Positions 35,686 to 44,877 of a DNA stretch of 64,000 bases are shown piece after piece. A model generated the notes under the pieces. The model searched no databases, had not been told where the DNA came from, and saw only the letters and a program-made list of their open reading frames with translations. Location: NCBI GenBank assembly GCA_028289585.1, contig JANQPI010000026.1:124001-188000 (forward strand), read 5' to 3'. The stretch's first letter is position 1. Every line of letters starts with the position of its first letter. This DNA comes from Candidatus Zixiibacteriota bacterium (GTDB lineage Bacteria; Zixibacteria; MSB-5A5; GN15; FEB-12). The position numbers and the translations under genes are program-made.

Positions 35686-36695
35686 CAGAAACTGAAATCG
35701 CGAGTGCCGTAGCGCCGAAGATTGTCCGGATTCTGGAACCAGGCGATTGTCTGTCGCAATCCGTCTTCAAGCGTTATCGATGGTTGCCATTCGAGTCGCT
35801 CGCTTGCCCGACGATTGTCGGCACGCAATCGGTCGACTTCGGATTTGTCCGGGCGTAAACGTTTGTCATCGACGACAATCGTCAGATCCCGTCCCATATC
35901 ACGGGCAATGGTGTGCGCAATCTCTTCAACTGACACGTCATGACCTGTTCCCAGGTTGATCGTGTCTCCGACGACCATGCGGTCGGGGTCGCCAGCACGG
36001 ATGAGTCCATCGACGGTATCCGTGACGTAAGTCAGATCTCGACGGGCAGCCGTGTTCCCCAGTTTCAGATCGTTACCCGCGGACAGTTGTCGAATAATCG
36101 TTGGGATAACTGCACGTATCGATTGCCGAGGACCATACGTGTTGAACGGACGAACAATAACCGCCGGTAGATCGAACGCCGCGCAATATGATAGTGTTAG
36201 CTGATCCGCTGCAATCTTCGATGCGGCGTATGGCGATTGCGCATGGAGAGGATGGTCCTCGCTCATCGGCAGCTGACGGGCTGTGCCATATACCTCAGAA
36301 GTCGAAACGACAACAACACGTGAACACGCAACGTCGTGAGCGGCGCTCAGTAGTGCCTGCGTTCCGATAACGTTTGTCTGCAAGTATGATTCGGGGGCAT
36401 GATAGCTGTAGGGAATGCCGATCAGGGCAGCAAGATGCCAGACAATATCTGTTCCTTCCAACCAACGGCGAATCTGACTTTGGTCTCGAATATCCCCCAG
36501 GGTAATGTCGACGTGGGCCAAGAGATCCGGTGTGAAATCATCGAGCCATCCGGCGTCACCGAACGCGTTGTACCAGGCGAGCGCCCGAACCTGTGCGCCA
36601 CTCCGGGCGAGTTGCTCGACGAGATGACTACCGATGAAGCCATCGGCGCCGGTTACCGCGACAGTTCGTCCTTGCAGATACGTCGGCTCGATCAT
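35685..36695 (-). CDS. NAD-dependent epimerase/4,6-dehydratase (LegB-like)
   Basis: A 336-residue extended SDR. NAD motif GADGFIGSH (residues about 16-24), HLAALIGIPYSYHAPESYLQTN, STSEVYGTA with catalytic Ser/Thr, and YAASKIAAD with Tyr and Lys. The stretch RPFNTYGPRQSIRAVIPTII closely matches LegB-type nucleotide-sugar 4,6-dehydratases that begin legionaminic-acid-type sugar synthesis. The aminotransferase and other Leg enzymes are not in the window, so the exact product is uncertain. It starts 14 bases after the TPR lipoprotein stop and overlaps the nucleotidyltransferase by one base. Confidence 0.9.
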   Translation of the reverse strand: MIEPTYLQGRTVAVTGADGFIGSHLVEQLARSGAQVRALAWYNAFGDAGWLDDFTPDLLAHVDITLGDIRDQSQIRRWLEGTDIVWHLAALIGIPYSYHAPESYLQTNVIGTQALLSAAHDVACSRVVVVSTSEVYGTARQLPMSEDHPLHAQSPYAASKIAADQLTLSYCAAFDLPAVIVRPFNTYGPRQSIRAVIPTIIRQLSAGNDLKLGNTAARRDLTYVTDTVDGLIRAGDPDRMVVGDTINLGTGHDVSVEEIAHTIARDMGRDLTIVVDDKRLRPDKSEVDRLRADNRRASERLEWQPSITLEDGLRQTIAWFQNPDNLRRYGTRDFSF

Positions 36696-36709
36696 GTCGA
36701 CAGGATCGG

Positions 36710-38905
36710 TCAGCCGTCGAGTTGCCGCAAGAGCGAGACAGCCGTGGTTCGTTCGTCGCCCCGCAGTCCAAGTTGCAGCGACATCTCCAGGGTCGGCTGA
36801 GCCTGGTCATCGCCTTGGTGGTACAGGGCCTGGCCGAGATAATAGAGTGGCTCCGGGACGCCAACGTAGAGGTTGGCTGCCTGTCCGGCGTAATTGATCA
36901 CCTGCTGCCAGGCTCCGTTGAGACTGAAGACTTCGCATGCGGTAAGAAGCGTCTTTAAATCGTGAGGACTGGAGCGGATAGCCGATCGGACGAGATTCCC
37001 GGCCCGGACAAAATCTGTCGAATCAGCCGCGTAAGCGTATGCTGCATAGCGGTTGGCATTGACATCGCCGGTAGCAATCGCCAGCAGGGAATCGAGCGCT
37101 GCCCGAGCAGCCGGACGGTTCCCCTCGTGAAATCTGACTCGGGCGGCCTCAACCGCGAGGCCAAAGTGATCAGCCTGAACTTCCAGGCCGGCGTCGACAT
37201 AGTTTCGCGCCGCTTCCCAGTCACCGCGATCGCCGGCGTCTCCAGCCGCCAATTGAAAGGCCTCGGGATTCCCGGGGTTGTTGGCGACCATGAGTGTGAA
37301 GACTTCACCAACTCGCTCATGACGCAGTCGGCGCCGCAGGGCCTCGGCAGTCGCCTCGTACTCGGCGAGCAGAGCAGACATCGGTGCAATGGCGCGACCG
37401 AACTGATCCAGACCGGCGTCAATCGAATCGAGGGCAATCAACAGTCGAGCTCGCGTTGTTCCCAGCTGCGGAACGCGGTCAATGCGCCCACCGAGGCTGT
37501 TGATATACGACAGCGCTGCCTGTGGACCATCGGCCAGCTTGGTGGTGATCATCCCATTGAGCGCGGGGAAGAAGACATCGTTCCGTTGGAGCGCGCGTCG
37601 GAAGTACTCGGATGCCGAATCGAGTGACAGCATCGCCGGTCGCAGGTGCAACTCACCCAGACCTGCCAGCCAGTCAATATCCGTTGGATGCTGCTGCTCA
37701 GCCAGATCGAGACGTGACTGCATCAGTTCGAATTGTTGTGAGAAGGCGAGGTCGTAGATCTCCTGAAGGCGGTAGCGGCGATCATCCTGCTGCCATCCGG
37801 GAGCCGATCGCAGTGACATGATATCGATCTCCGGTTTCATCGCCTCTCCGAACGTGAGAATCATGCGACCGCGGACGTAATGGATATAGGTGGTATCAGA
37901 TTCGCGACGTGCCATCAACGCGTTGATCAGCTGCACATTGTCTTTCAGCGTCAGTTTGTCATTTAGCCGGAGGCGTGACTCGATTTCAGCGAAGTAGGTA
38001 TCGATGTTCGTGCCGGTGTGCAGGATCATCTCGGCGGTTGCACGATCCGCCCGGAAGTTATCGTTACGAGCCCAGGCTAAGAACTGCCACAGATGAGCAG
38101 CGACGGCATTCTCAGCGTCCTGACCTCCGGACAGCGACGGAATCATTTCTTCCGCTGCTGAGTAGTACCCCATGGCCAGATAGCGCTTGAATTCGGCGTA
38201 TCGCTCTTCCTGCCCGGCGGCATCGCTCGCGAGGAAACGCTGACTGTAAATCAGGGCCGAGTCGTACTGTTGCCGGGACTGGTGCCAGTCGGCGCGGGTG
38301 AGGAGAAAATACGGGTGGGCATTATCACCCGCCGTGCCGGTGGCGGAGGCATCGGTCCGTAATGCCGAGTCGGCATGACCTTCCAGAAAGTACGACTGGG
38401 CGGTTAGTTGGAGGATCGCTGCCCGGTCGAGATCGCCGGGGTCGGAGATGAGGAACCCCTGGCGCGCTATGATAGGGCGAAAATCCGCGATAAACTGGCG
38501 CGCCCGTTCTAACTTGGCCCGGCTGTCAGCAGGTTGCCGGGAAACGAACTGTGTCCAGGCGCTGGCCGCCAGTGCGGGTTCATTGAGCTTTGCGTAGACT
38601 CGTCCCAAATGTACGTACACCGAATCGAACTCGGGGACATCCCGCTCAATACTGAGGTACCGTTCGAGAGCTTCTAAGTGAAGTCCCTGGCGTTCCTTGG
38701 TGAGTCCAATACCGAGACGGCCCAGAGGCACATCGGGAAAGTCGACACTCAGATCGGCAAATGTCGACTCTGCTTCGGCGAAGGCGAACTGATCGATCTG
38801 GTCGAGTCCCTTGGAGAACTGTTGCTGCATCTGTCGCTCGGGACTGGTGGAGCAGGCGAGAATCGTCAGTGAAATCAGGGCGAGAGAGCTAAGCTGTTTG
38901 ATCAT
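36710..38905 (-). CDS. TPR-repeat lipoprotein
   Basis: A 731-residue lipoprotein. Lipobox ILAC places the acylated Cys at about residue 18. The rest is helical repeats of TPR type, for example LGRLGIGLTKERQGLHLEALERYLSI and VYVHLGRVYAKLNEPALAASAWTQF, and ending with VPEPLYYLGQALYHQGDDQAQPTLEMSL. It heads an operon with the epimerase and nucleotidyltransferase. No Shine-Dalgarno is present; TTGACA-17-GATTAA lies 6 bases before the ATG. A role in surface polysaccharide assembly is possible but inferred only from the neighbours. Confidence 0.85.
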   Translation of the reverse strand: MIKQLSSLALISLTILACSTSPERQMQQQFSKGLDQIDQFAFAEAESTFADLSVDFPDVPLGRLGIGLTKERQGLHLEALERYLSIERDVPEFDSVYVHLGRVYAKLNEPALAASAWTQFVSRQPADSRAKLERARQFIADFRPIIARQGFLISDPGDLDRAAILQLTAQSYFLEGHADSALRTDASATGTAGDNAHPYFLLTRADWHQSRQQYDSALIYSQRFLASDAAGQEERYAEFKRYLAMGYYSAAEEMIPSLSGGQDAENAVAAHLWQFLAWARNDNFRADRATAEMILHTGTNIDTYFAEIESRLRLNDKLTLKDNVQLINALMARRESDTTYIHYVRGRMILTFGEAMKPEIDIMSLRSAPGWQQDDRRYRLQEIYDLAFSQQFELMQSRLDLAEQQHPTDIDWLAGLGELHLRPAMLSLDSASEYFRRALQRNDVFFPALNGMITTKLADGPQAALSYINSLGGRIDRVPQLGTTRARLLIALDSIDAGLDQFGRAIAPMSALLAEYEATAEALRRRLRHERVGEVFTLMVANNPGNPEAFQLAAGDAGDRGDWEAARNYVDAGLEVQADHFGLAVEAARVRFHEGNRPAARAALDSLLAIATGDVNANRYAAYAYAADSTDFVRAGNLVRSAIRSSPHDLKTLLTACEVFSLNGAWQQVINYAGQAANLYVGVPEPLYYLGQALYHQGDDQAQPTLEMSLQLGLRGDERTTAVSLLRQLDG

Positions 38906-38911
38906 AATTAG

Positions 38912-38940
38912 TTAATCGGCAGTGTCCGGTTTGGTGTCAA
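38912..38940 (-). promoter_or_regulatory. Candidate leaderless promoter, TTGACA-17-GATTAA-6-ATG
   Basis: Minus strand: a perfect -35 TTGACA (38940-38935), a 17-base spacer, a weak -10 GATTAA (38917-38912), then 6 bases to the ATG at 38905. No Shine-Dalgarno precedes the start. Confidence 0.4.
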
Positions 38941-39029
38941 CTCGATTTCCGGCGCTAGCAAAAATCATGCGCGATTGACAGTTTATCGTTGTATCAATTC
39001 CAGCCCCCCGCATATGTTTCGGAAGAGCC

Positions 39030-39755
39030 ATGACCCGACTATACACCAACGACCTGTTTAAGACATTTCGCAAGCGCCCCGTTGTCAACGGCGTATCGCT
39101 TGAGGTAAACCAGGGTGAGGTGGTCGGGCTTCTCGGCCCCAACGGTGCCGGTAAGACCACGACCTTCTATATGATCATTGGCTTCATTCGTCCCGACAAG
39201 GGATCGGTTTTCTTTGGGGACCGGAATATCAGCCGCCTGCCGATGTACCGCCGGGCCAAACTCGGCATCGGTTACCTCGCTCAGGAAGCGTCGGTTTTCC
39301 GAAAGCTGACGGTCGAGCAGAATATCATGGCGATTCTTCAGTTTCAGGGACTGGGCCGCAAAGAACGAAAGGCTCGGTTGGAATCGTTGCTCAACGAGCT
39401 CGATATCGCCCGCCTTCGCAAGTCGCAAGCGATCACGCTTTCCGGCGGCGAACGTCGTCGGGTTGAAATCACCCGCGCGTTGGTAACCAACCCGAAATTC
39501 ATTCTGCTCGATGAACCGTTCGCGGGCATTGATCCGATCGCGGTTGAGGACATCCAGGGGATTATCTCGCGCCTGGTTGATCGCGGGCTCGGTGTTTTGA
39601 TTACCGATCATAACGTCCGCGAAACGCTATCGATCTGTGACCGCGCGTACATCATGGCTGATGGCAAAATTCTGAAGACTGGAACGGCCGACTTTTTGGC
39701 TGAGGATCCGGAAGCTCGGAAGATTTATCTGGGCGAGAAGTTTCGACTGAATTGA
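39030..39755 (+). CDS. lptB: LPS export ABC transporter ATPase LptB
   Basis: A 241-residue ABC ATPase that powers lipopolysaccharide extraction from the inner membrane with LptF/LptG. Walker A GPNGAGKT (residues 36-43), Q-loop in GYLAQEASVF, signature LSGGERRR, Walker B FILLDEPFAGIDP and the switch His in ITDHNV. The GIGYLAQEASVFRKLTVEQNIMAIL run is specific to LptB. It precedes rpoN and hpf, the order also found in many proteobacteria. Partners LptA, C, F and G are not in the window. Start: ATG 39030 with a GGAAGAG stretch upstream. Confidence 0.96.
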   Translation: MTRLYTNDLFKTFRKRPVVNGVSLEVNQGEVVGLLGPNGAGKTTTFYMIIGFIRPDKGSVFFGDRNISRLPMYRRAKLGIGYLAQEASVFRKLTVEQNIMAILQFQGLGRKERKARLESLLNELDIARLRKSQAITLSGGERRRVEITRALVTNPKFILLDEPFAGIDPIAVEDIQGIISRLVDRGLGVLITDHNVRETLSICDRAYIMADGKILKTGTADFLAEDPEARKIYLGEKFRLN

Positions 39756-39921
39756 AAGCTGCTGTCGGGCACGCTTGTGCATTTGGCGCAGCAACGCTGC
39801 ATCTGTAGAAATACTGAACCGTTTACCGGTGACTCATAAACAGCCGCGAAAGCGACTCCGATACTGAGGGTAGAGAGTAGAGCTTTCCGGTTCGGTTGAG
39901 CTGGACGTACGAGGTAAGGTT

Positions 39922-41313
39922 ATGAAACTCGGTCTATCCCAAACACTCAAACTGCAGCAGACCCTCGCGCCGCAGTTGATTCAGTCGCTGCAACTGCTGC
40001 AGATGCCCCTGCTCAAACTGGAGCAGACATTACGTACCGAACTGGCCACCAATCCACTCCTTGAGGAAGTGCTCGAGGTCGACGAGGATCAGGAGACGCC
40101 GGATGAGGTCGCCGATGCCAAGGCCGAGGAAGAGTTTAACTGGGATGATTACCTCTATGGCGACGACGAGGAAGGCTACAAAGTTCGTGAGCCAGTCGAA
40201 CGGACAGAGGAGCGTTTCGAAGGTTCGGCCTCGGGCGATACCTCACTCTATGATCATCTGACCGAGCAGCTGCACTACCTGAAGCTGTCTGATGAAGATC
40301 GGCTCCTCGGGGAATACATCATTGGTAACATCAATCCCGACGGGTACCTGGCCATCTCGGTCGCGGAAATGGCCGCTGAACTCACGATCGATGAGGCGAC
40401 GGTCGAGCGCCTCCTGCGCGTCATTCAGACGTTCGATCCGGTTGGTGTCGGAGCTCGCGATCTGCGCGAGTCTCTGCTTCTGCAGCTCGAAGATCGTGAT
40501 CTCAAAGATACGCTCGCCTATCGCATCGTGCGTGATCACCTGCGTGACCTGGAGAAGAAATCGACACAGCAGATTGCTCGCATGATGGGCGTGCCGTTCG
40601 AGCGTGCCCAAAAAGCGCTCGAATGTATTAAGTCACTCTCGCCGACACCGGCGCACGGACGCTTTGATTCCGGTGCCGCTCCGGTCCTTCCCGATTTGAT
40701 CGTGGAGCGGTTTGGCGAAGAACTGATCGTCATGCACAACGACCGCAATGTCCCGCGGCTACGGATCAATTCCGGCTATCGTGAATTGATTAAACGCGGG
40801 AACACAACGCCGAATGAAACGAAAGACTACGTTCGTCAGAAACTTGAGCAGGCTCGGTGGTTGCTCAATGCCATCAATCAGCGCCGTTCAACAATGATTC
40901 GCGTGATGGAAGCGATCGTTGTCGAGCAGAATCTGTTCTTTGAGAAAGGTCCGGCCTTCCTCAAGCCGCTGATCATGGATGATATCGCCCGCATTGTCGA
41001 TATGAATGTGGCGACGATCTCACGCGTGAGTAAGGGCAAGTATGTGCAGACGCCGTTCGGCGTGTTCGAGATCAAACACTTCTTCAATACCGGTATCGCC
41101 CGTGAGGGGGGGGAAGATGTCTCCAAGCGTTCCGTGAAGCAACGGATCGAGGAGATCATCAACGCCGAAGACCCCGATCGACCACTCTCCGATCAGCAGA
41201 TCTTTACGAAGCTGAACGACGAGGGAATCAAGCTCGCCCGCCGGACAGTGACGAAGTATCGTGAGGAACTCGGTATTAAGGCGGCCCGATTCCGAAAGCG
41301 AGTTGAGGTCTAA
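39922..41313 (+). CDS. rpoN: RNA polymerase sigma-54 factor RpoN
   Basis: A 463-residue sigma54. Region I is Gln/Leu-rich (LSQTLKLQQTLAPQLIQSLQLLQ), followed by an acidic stretch (about residues 50-105), the core-binding region, the DNA-binding helix-turn-helix and the RpoN box ARRTVTKYR at 439-447. It recognises -24/-12 promoters and needs an AAA+ activator such as the NtrC-type protein encoded at 29.5 kb. Start: ATG 39922 with GAGGTAAGG upstream. It is 166 bases after lptB and 130 bases before hpf. Confidence 0.97.
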   Translation: MKLGLSQTLKLQQTLAPQLIQSLQLLQMPLLKLEQTLRTELATNPLLEEVLEVDEDQETPDEVADAKAEEEFNWDDYLYGDDEEGYKVREPVERTEERFEGSASGDTSLYDHLTEQLHYLKLSDEDRLLGEYIIGNINPDGYLAISVAEMAAELTIDEATVERLLRVIQTFDPVGVGARDLRESLLLQLEDRDLKDTLAYRIVRDHLRDLEKKSTQQIARMMGVPFERAQKALECIKSLSPTPAHGRFDSGAAPVLPDLIVERFGEELIVMHNDRNVPRLRINSGYRELIKRGNTTPNETKDYVRQKLEQARWLLNAINQRRSTMIRVMEAIVVEQNLFFEKGPAFLKPLIMDDIARIVDMNVATISRVSKGKYVQTPFGVFEIKHFFNTGIAREGGEDVSKRSVKQRIEEIINAEDPDRPLSDQQIFTKLNDEGIKLARRTVTKYREELGIKAARFRKRVEV

Positions 41314-41443
41314 AAACCCCCAACCTTGCGGCGCGGCATTTCGTAGCCTATCTTAGAGCAGGCATCGGTCGTGACCGGCTGGTGCTTCGCTAACCACTCC
41401 AACCGCTGGGGCTGAACCCGCCAACAGAAAGGGATGGTGCGGC

Positions 41444-41803
41444 ATGAAGAAAGCTATTACCGCTCGCCACTTCGATCTTCATCCGGACATAAAGGCACGC
41501 GCCGAGTCGGAAATGGACGGTCTGACCAAGTTTTTCGAGAATATCACGTCTGCCGATCTTGTCCTTGAAAAAGCGCGTCATCGTAATATCGCTGAGCTAC
41601 AAATCTCCGTTGCCCGCGACCGCATTGTTGGCTCGGCTGAAGCCGACGACATGATGCAGGCAATGCTGGCCGCGGTTGATAAGGTCACGACGCAGCTGAA
41701 GAAGCACAAAGATAAGCTCAAGCTGAAGAAGCCGGAAGAGGTGCAGGCGATGGCTGAGTCGGTCACTCGCCCGAAAGCGAATCCTGAAGACGTCGACATG
41801 TAG
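41444..41803 (+). CDS. hpf: Ribosome hibernation-promoting factor (short HPF)
   Basis: A 119-residue ribosome-associated protein that stabilises inactive ribosomes in slow growth. The N-terminal pattern AITARHFDLHPDIKARAESEM and a DDMMQAMLAAVDKVTTQLKKHKDKL helix are typical. The C-terminal extension of the long form is absent. It follows rpoN, as in many genomes. The start is ATG 41444, with an AAAGGGA stretch unusually far upstream (about 11 bases). Confidence 0.92.
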   Translation: MKKAITARHFDLHPDIKARAESEMDGLTKFFENITSADLVLEKARHRNIAELQISVARDRIVGSAEADDMMQAMLAAVDKVTTQLKKHKDKLKLKKPEEVQAMAESVTRPKANPEDVDM

Positions 41804-41837
41804 TCGCGTCAGTATCACCACTACTGAAATGTTCGAA

Positions 41838-41865
41838 GCCACCGGTCATTACCCGGTGGCTTTTT
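41838..41865 (+). terminator. Rho-independent terminator after hpf
   Basis: Perfect 8-base stem GCCACCGG / CCGGTGGC (41838-41845 and 41853-41860) followed by TTTTT. It ends the lptB-rpoN-hpf region and abuts the stop codon (41865) of the convergent Nudix-like gene. Confidence 0.85.
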
Positions 41866-42815
41866 CATGAGCTGTGGCCGAGGTATTCTTCCAGCAGGTA
41901 GCAGGCCGTACTGGCCTCCGGATTCAACCGGGTTGAGAAGCGCGATGGCAGCGTCCCATTCGCAGCTAGCCGCCAGAACCGGAGTGCGCTGAATTCGCGA
42001 TCGGATAACGGTATCATTCGAACTCGTTCGAGCAGTTCTTGCCGAGAAATCAGGAGTTCCAAACAGGCAAACAGCTGTGGTCGATCGCCCCGCCAGGTCT
42101 CGCGGCCATAACCGAGCGGAACGAAGCGATAATCGTCCTCTGTCAACCGGAGCTCCTCGTTCGCTTCTCGAGTCATTACCTCCCGAAGCATCTGACCGAC
42201 CGACCGCCAATGCGACTCATAGTCGACCGACCCCGCAACCGACGGACCATACGATGCCGGCAGCGCCGCGAGATTCCGGGACCGCCGCACCTGAACGATG
42301 TACGTGTCGCCTTCCTCGCGAATAAGCACATACCCACAAACTCCGAGAGAGATGGCGAGCGGATTCCCGGATACCGTATGGAGCGGATCGACCGTATGGA
42401 AATACTGTCGCAATGTGGCATGCGGTTGGAAATGGTTGGTCGGCCGATCAAGCGCGAAACAACTCCCGGCAACGTCGGCATAGGCGACCGGTTGTATCGT
42501 CATCATCTCGTCACCTGGTGCAAATGCTACCAGCTTGGTGGTGAGGGGACCGTCGTACAATCGCCCCTCCTCCCGCATGATCTGAGCTGTCTCTTCGGCG
42601 AAGCGTCGAATGCGAGCGTCGGTAATCACAAACGAATCGCTGGCGTAGTGCAGTGCAATCTCATCAGGAGTCACGCTGCCGGGTCCAAAGAAGCGGGTCA
42701 GGTCGAGGTAGCCGGAGTCGAATGTACCGTCACGACCGATGAGGCGTTCGGTGCGTCGATCGGCATAGTGCGTCAACAGGGCCTGTTCGTAGGAGGACTT
42801 ATCTAACCAGGGCAT
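41865..42815 (-). CDS. Nudix-like protein of unknown substrate
   Basis: A 316-residue protein. The C-terminal half reads like a Nudix domain: GNPLAISLGVCGYVLIREEGDTYIVQVRR, then MLREVMTREANEEL, which resembles the REUXEE core of the Nudix box, although the Gx5E spacing upstream is not canonical. The N-terminal 150 residues are unrecognised. I placed the start at ATG 42815 (MPWLDKSS), 17 bases inside the EamA gene. There is no Shine-Dalgarno, so translation is probably coupled. The call is tentative; it may be a Nudix fold without hydrolase activity. Confidence 0.55.
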   Translation of the reverse strand: MPWLDKSSYEQALLTHYADRRTERLIGRDGTFDSGYLDLTRFFGPGSVTPDEIALHYASDSFVITDARIRRFAEETAQIMREEGRLYDGPLTTKLVAFAPGDEMMTIQPVAYADVAGSCFALDRPTNHFQPHATLRQYFHTVDPLHTVSGNPLAISLGVCGYVLIREEGDTYIVQVRRSRNLAALPASYGPSVAGSVDYESHWRSVGQMLREVMTREANEELRLTEDDYRFVPLGYGRETWRGDRPQLFACLELLISRQELLERVRMIPLSDREFSALRFWRLAANGTLPSRFSTRLNPEASTACYLLEEYLGHSS

Positions 42816-43743
42816 CACCGGAAAATAGCAGTGCAACCCCGATGACCGCCAGTACCGTTCCAAACAACGCCCGAACGGATACGCGTTCGCGATAGACGAG
42901 GTAGACGACCGGAATAATGATAATCGGCGTTGTCCCGTTTAAGGTCGCGGCAACGCCCGCCTCGATCTGATTGACCGCGACCAGCGAGAGCCAGACACCG
43001 AGGACGGGACCAAAGATCGTTCCACCAAGAGCGAAGAGCATTGCCGAGCGGTTACTGACAGCACGCACCGTTTCAGTGATATCGTTTCGCGCGACAGCGA
43101 AGCCCCAGATGAAAAACATCGACGCAATCATGCGGATCATCGATGCCGGCATCGGGTCGAGCGGTTCGCCTGCGTGTACCATTGCCTGTTTCGAGAGTAC
43201 CAACCCCGTCGCCTGGCCAAATGCACCAATCGTCGCCAAAATCACGCCTTTGGTCTTCGAGCCAGCATCGGGATGATCGGTGGTCAGACCAAATCGATTG
43301 GCAGAGCCAAACTGTCGTTCGAGAACGACCCACATGACGCCCCCAATTGTCAGTGCGATACCGAGTAACGTCATGATGCCGAGGCGCTCGCCAAGAAAGA
43401 TCCATGCGATGATTGTGGCAAAGATCGGTGCAGTGGCCATTAGCAGGGTGGCGAGGCGCGGACCGATCATTACAAAGGCGCGGAACAGTGCACCGTCGCC
43501 CAAGACAAGTCCGATGAGACCGGAGAGCGCCAGCCACCCGGTCTGCTGCCAGGTTGCCTGAGTCGGGAACGGCGATCCAAAGACGGCCGTCATAATCGCC
43601 GCATAGAGGAGAACCGCCATGATCAGGCGGATCTTGTTGACGCGATGCGAACCCACGCGTCGTCCGGCCTCGGCAAAGAAGATTGCTGTCAGAGACCAGC
43701 AGGCCGCAGTCCCAAGAGCCGCAAGTTCACCCCAGTATGGCAC
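42799..43743 (-). CDS. EamA/DMT-family transporter (second)
   Basis: A 314-residue inner-membrane transporter with about ten TM helices in two EamA repeats. The first begins WGELAALGTAACWSLTAIFFAEAGRRVGSH and contains GLVLGDGALFRAFVMIGPRLATLL; the second has NQIEAGVAATLNGTTPIIIIPVVYLVYRERVS. It starts 3 bases after the stop of the BtuF-like gene and overlaps the Nudix-like gene by 17 bases, so the three form one operon. The substrate is unknown; the neighbours suggest a cofactor or metabolite. Confidence 0.92.
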   Translation of the reverse strand: MPYWGELAALGTAACWSLTAIFFAEAGRRVGSHRVNKIRLIMAVLLYAAIMTAVFGSPFPTQATWQQTGWLALSGLIGLVLGDGALFRAFVMIGPRLATLLMATAPIFATIIAWIFLGERLGIMTLLGIALTIGGVMWVVLERQFGSANRFGLTTDHPDAGSKTKGVILATIGAFGQATGLVLSKQAMVHAGEPLDPMPASMIRMIASMFFIWGFAVARNDITETVRAVSNRSAMLFALGGTIFGPVLGVWLSLVAVNQIEAGVAATLNGTTPIIIIPVVYLVYRERVSVRALFGTVLAVIGVALLFSGDALVR

Positions 43744-43746
43744 TGA

Positions 43747-44670
43747 TCAGACGGGGGCCGTAACGCGTTCCCAGGCGATTCCCTCGAAGCCGAAGTGAAA
43801 GCCGTCGGGCCAGAATACCTCGCCGAGAATTTCAAGGGTTTCGACAACACGCGGTCCGGGGCGGTTGAAGTACTGGTTACCGTCGGCGACAAAGACCCGA
43901 TTGTTGCGAACGGCACGTAGAGACGGCCAGTCCGGGTGACCGGTCAGAATTGGGAGATCGGCCTTCGTCCGTTCGATGTCGAAGCCGCAGGGGCTGATAA
44001 AAATGAGATCGGGGTCGGCGGCGAAGAGGTCCGCCGGAGTCATAAATGGGGAATGTTTACCGGCGCTGCCAAAAAGCTCGTCTCCACCCGCCATCCTGAC
44101 CAGGGTTGGCATCCAGTTACCGGCGGCCATCAGGGGGTCAATCCACTCGATGGTAGCAACTTTGAGGCGGCTGCGGAGACGCCGGGTTTTGCGTCGAATC
44201 TGAGTCATGCGGGACTTCATTTGACTGATCAGCATCTCTGCGGGGGTTTCGGCTCCAATCGCTGCGCCGACTTTGCGAATGTCCGACCAGATATCGCTCA
44301 GTCGGTTCGGAAGCAACGATACAACGAGAGGATTGCTGTTGACCATTGACGATACCGCGAGTTGCACGTCCGCTTCGCTAACGGCGCACACGGCGCATTG
44401 CGTCTGGGTGATGATGACATCAGGTTGCAGTTCGTTCAACCGCTCGGCGTCGACCCGATAGATCGACAGCCCCTCCTGAAGAATCGCCTTGATCCGCTGA
44501 TCGATCTGGTACGACGTGCCATCGAGCTCAAACTTGGGTTCGGTCACCTGCGGCAGATTGCGTACGGACAGGGGATAATCGCACTCATGGGATCGACCGA
44601 CGAGGAGCTTCTCGGCGCCAAGAGCACAGACGATTTCGGTAGCCGAGGCGATAAGGGAAACGATGCGCAC
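43747..44670 (-). CDS. BtuF-like cobalamin/siderophore-type binding protein
   Basis: A 307-residue protein of the periplasmic-binding family that includes BtuF. The opening RIVSLIASATEIVCALGAEKLLVGRSHECDYP and later LQPDVIITQTQCAVCAVSEADV with cysteines are typical of the cobalamin-binding subset; LGEVFWPDGF is near the end. No signal peptide is visible with the GTG start at 44670, which has GAGGAG about 6 bases upstream. Homologs without a signal exist, and the mature role may be cytoplasmic or transporter-linked. No ABC permease is adjacent. It diverges from a TonB-dependent receptor. Confidence 0.83.
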   Translation of the reverse strand: MRIVSLIASATEIVCALGAEKLLVGRSHECDYPLSVRNLPQVTEPKFELDGTSYQIDQRIKAILQEGLSIYRVDAERLNELQPDVIITQTQCAVCAVSEADVQLAVSSMVNSNPLVVSLLPNRLSDIWSDIRKVGAAIGAETPAEMLISQMKSRMTQIRRKTRRLRSRLKVATIEWIDPLMAAGNWMPTLVRMAGGDELFGSAGKHSPFMTPADLFAADPDLIFISPCGFDIERTKADLPILTGHPDWPSLRAVRNNRVFVADGNQYFNRPGPRVVETLEILGEVFWPDGFHFGFEGIAWERVTAPV

Positions 44671-44877
44671 GGGGTCTCCTCGTGGTTCGGTGAGCGGCGA
44701 GAATATAGGGGCACCGGCGGCACCGAGCAACGCGCCAACTCTGCAACCGTCTGCCGACTCCGAGGGCTGGTTTGGGCCTGATGATTCACCGGTAACATCC
44801 TGCTAAATAGGGTCTTAGGGCAAAAGAGAGAGTCCTCTGCGCCTCGGCATGGCGTTTGTCCTCAAGCTCATAGCGAG

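Noticed and set aside
42039-42806. 255-codon open frame on the plus strand
   Set aside because: It is antisense to the Nudix-like gene and has no ribosome site, domain or signal. Long antisense frames are expected in GC-rich coding sequence.
44671-44877. Possible cobalamin riboswitch between the BtuF-like gene and the TonB receptor
   Set aside because: Neither strand shows the conserved B12-box (GCCACTG-like) or the surrounding core elements, so I do not call it.
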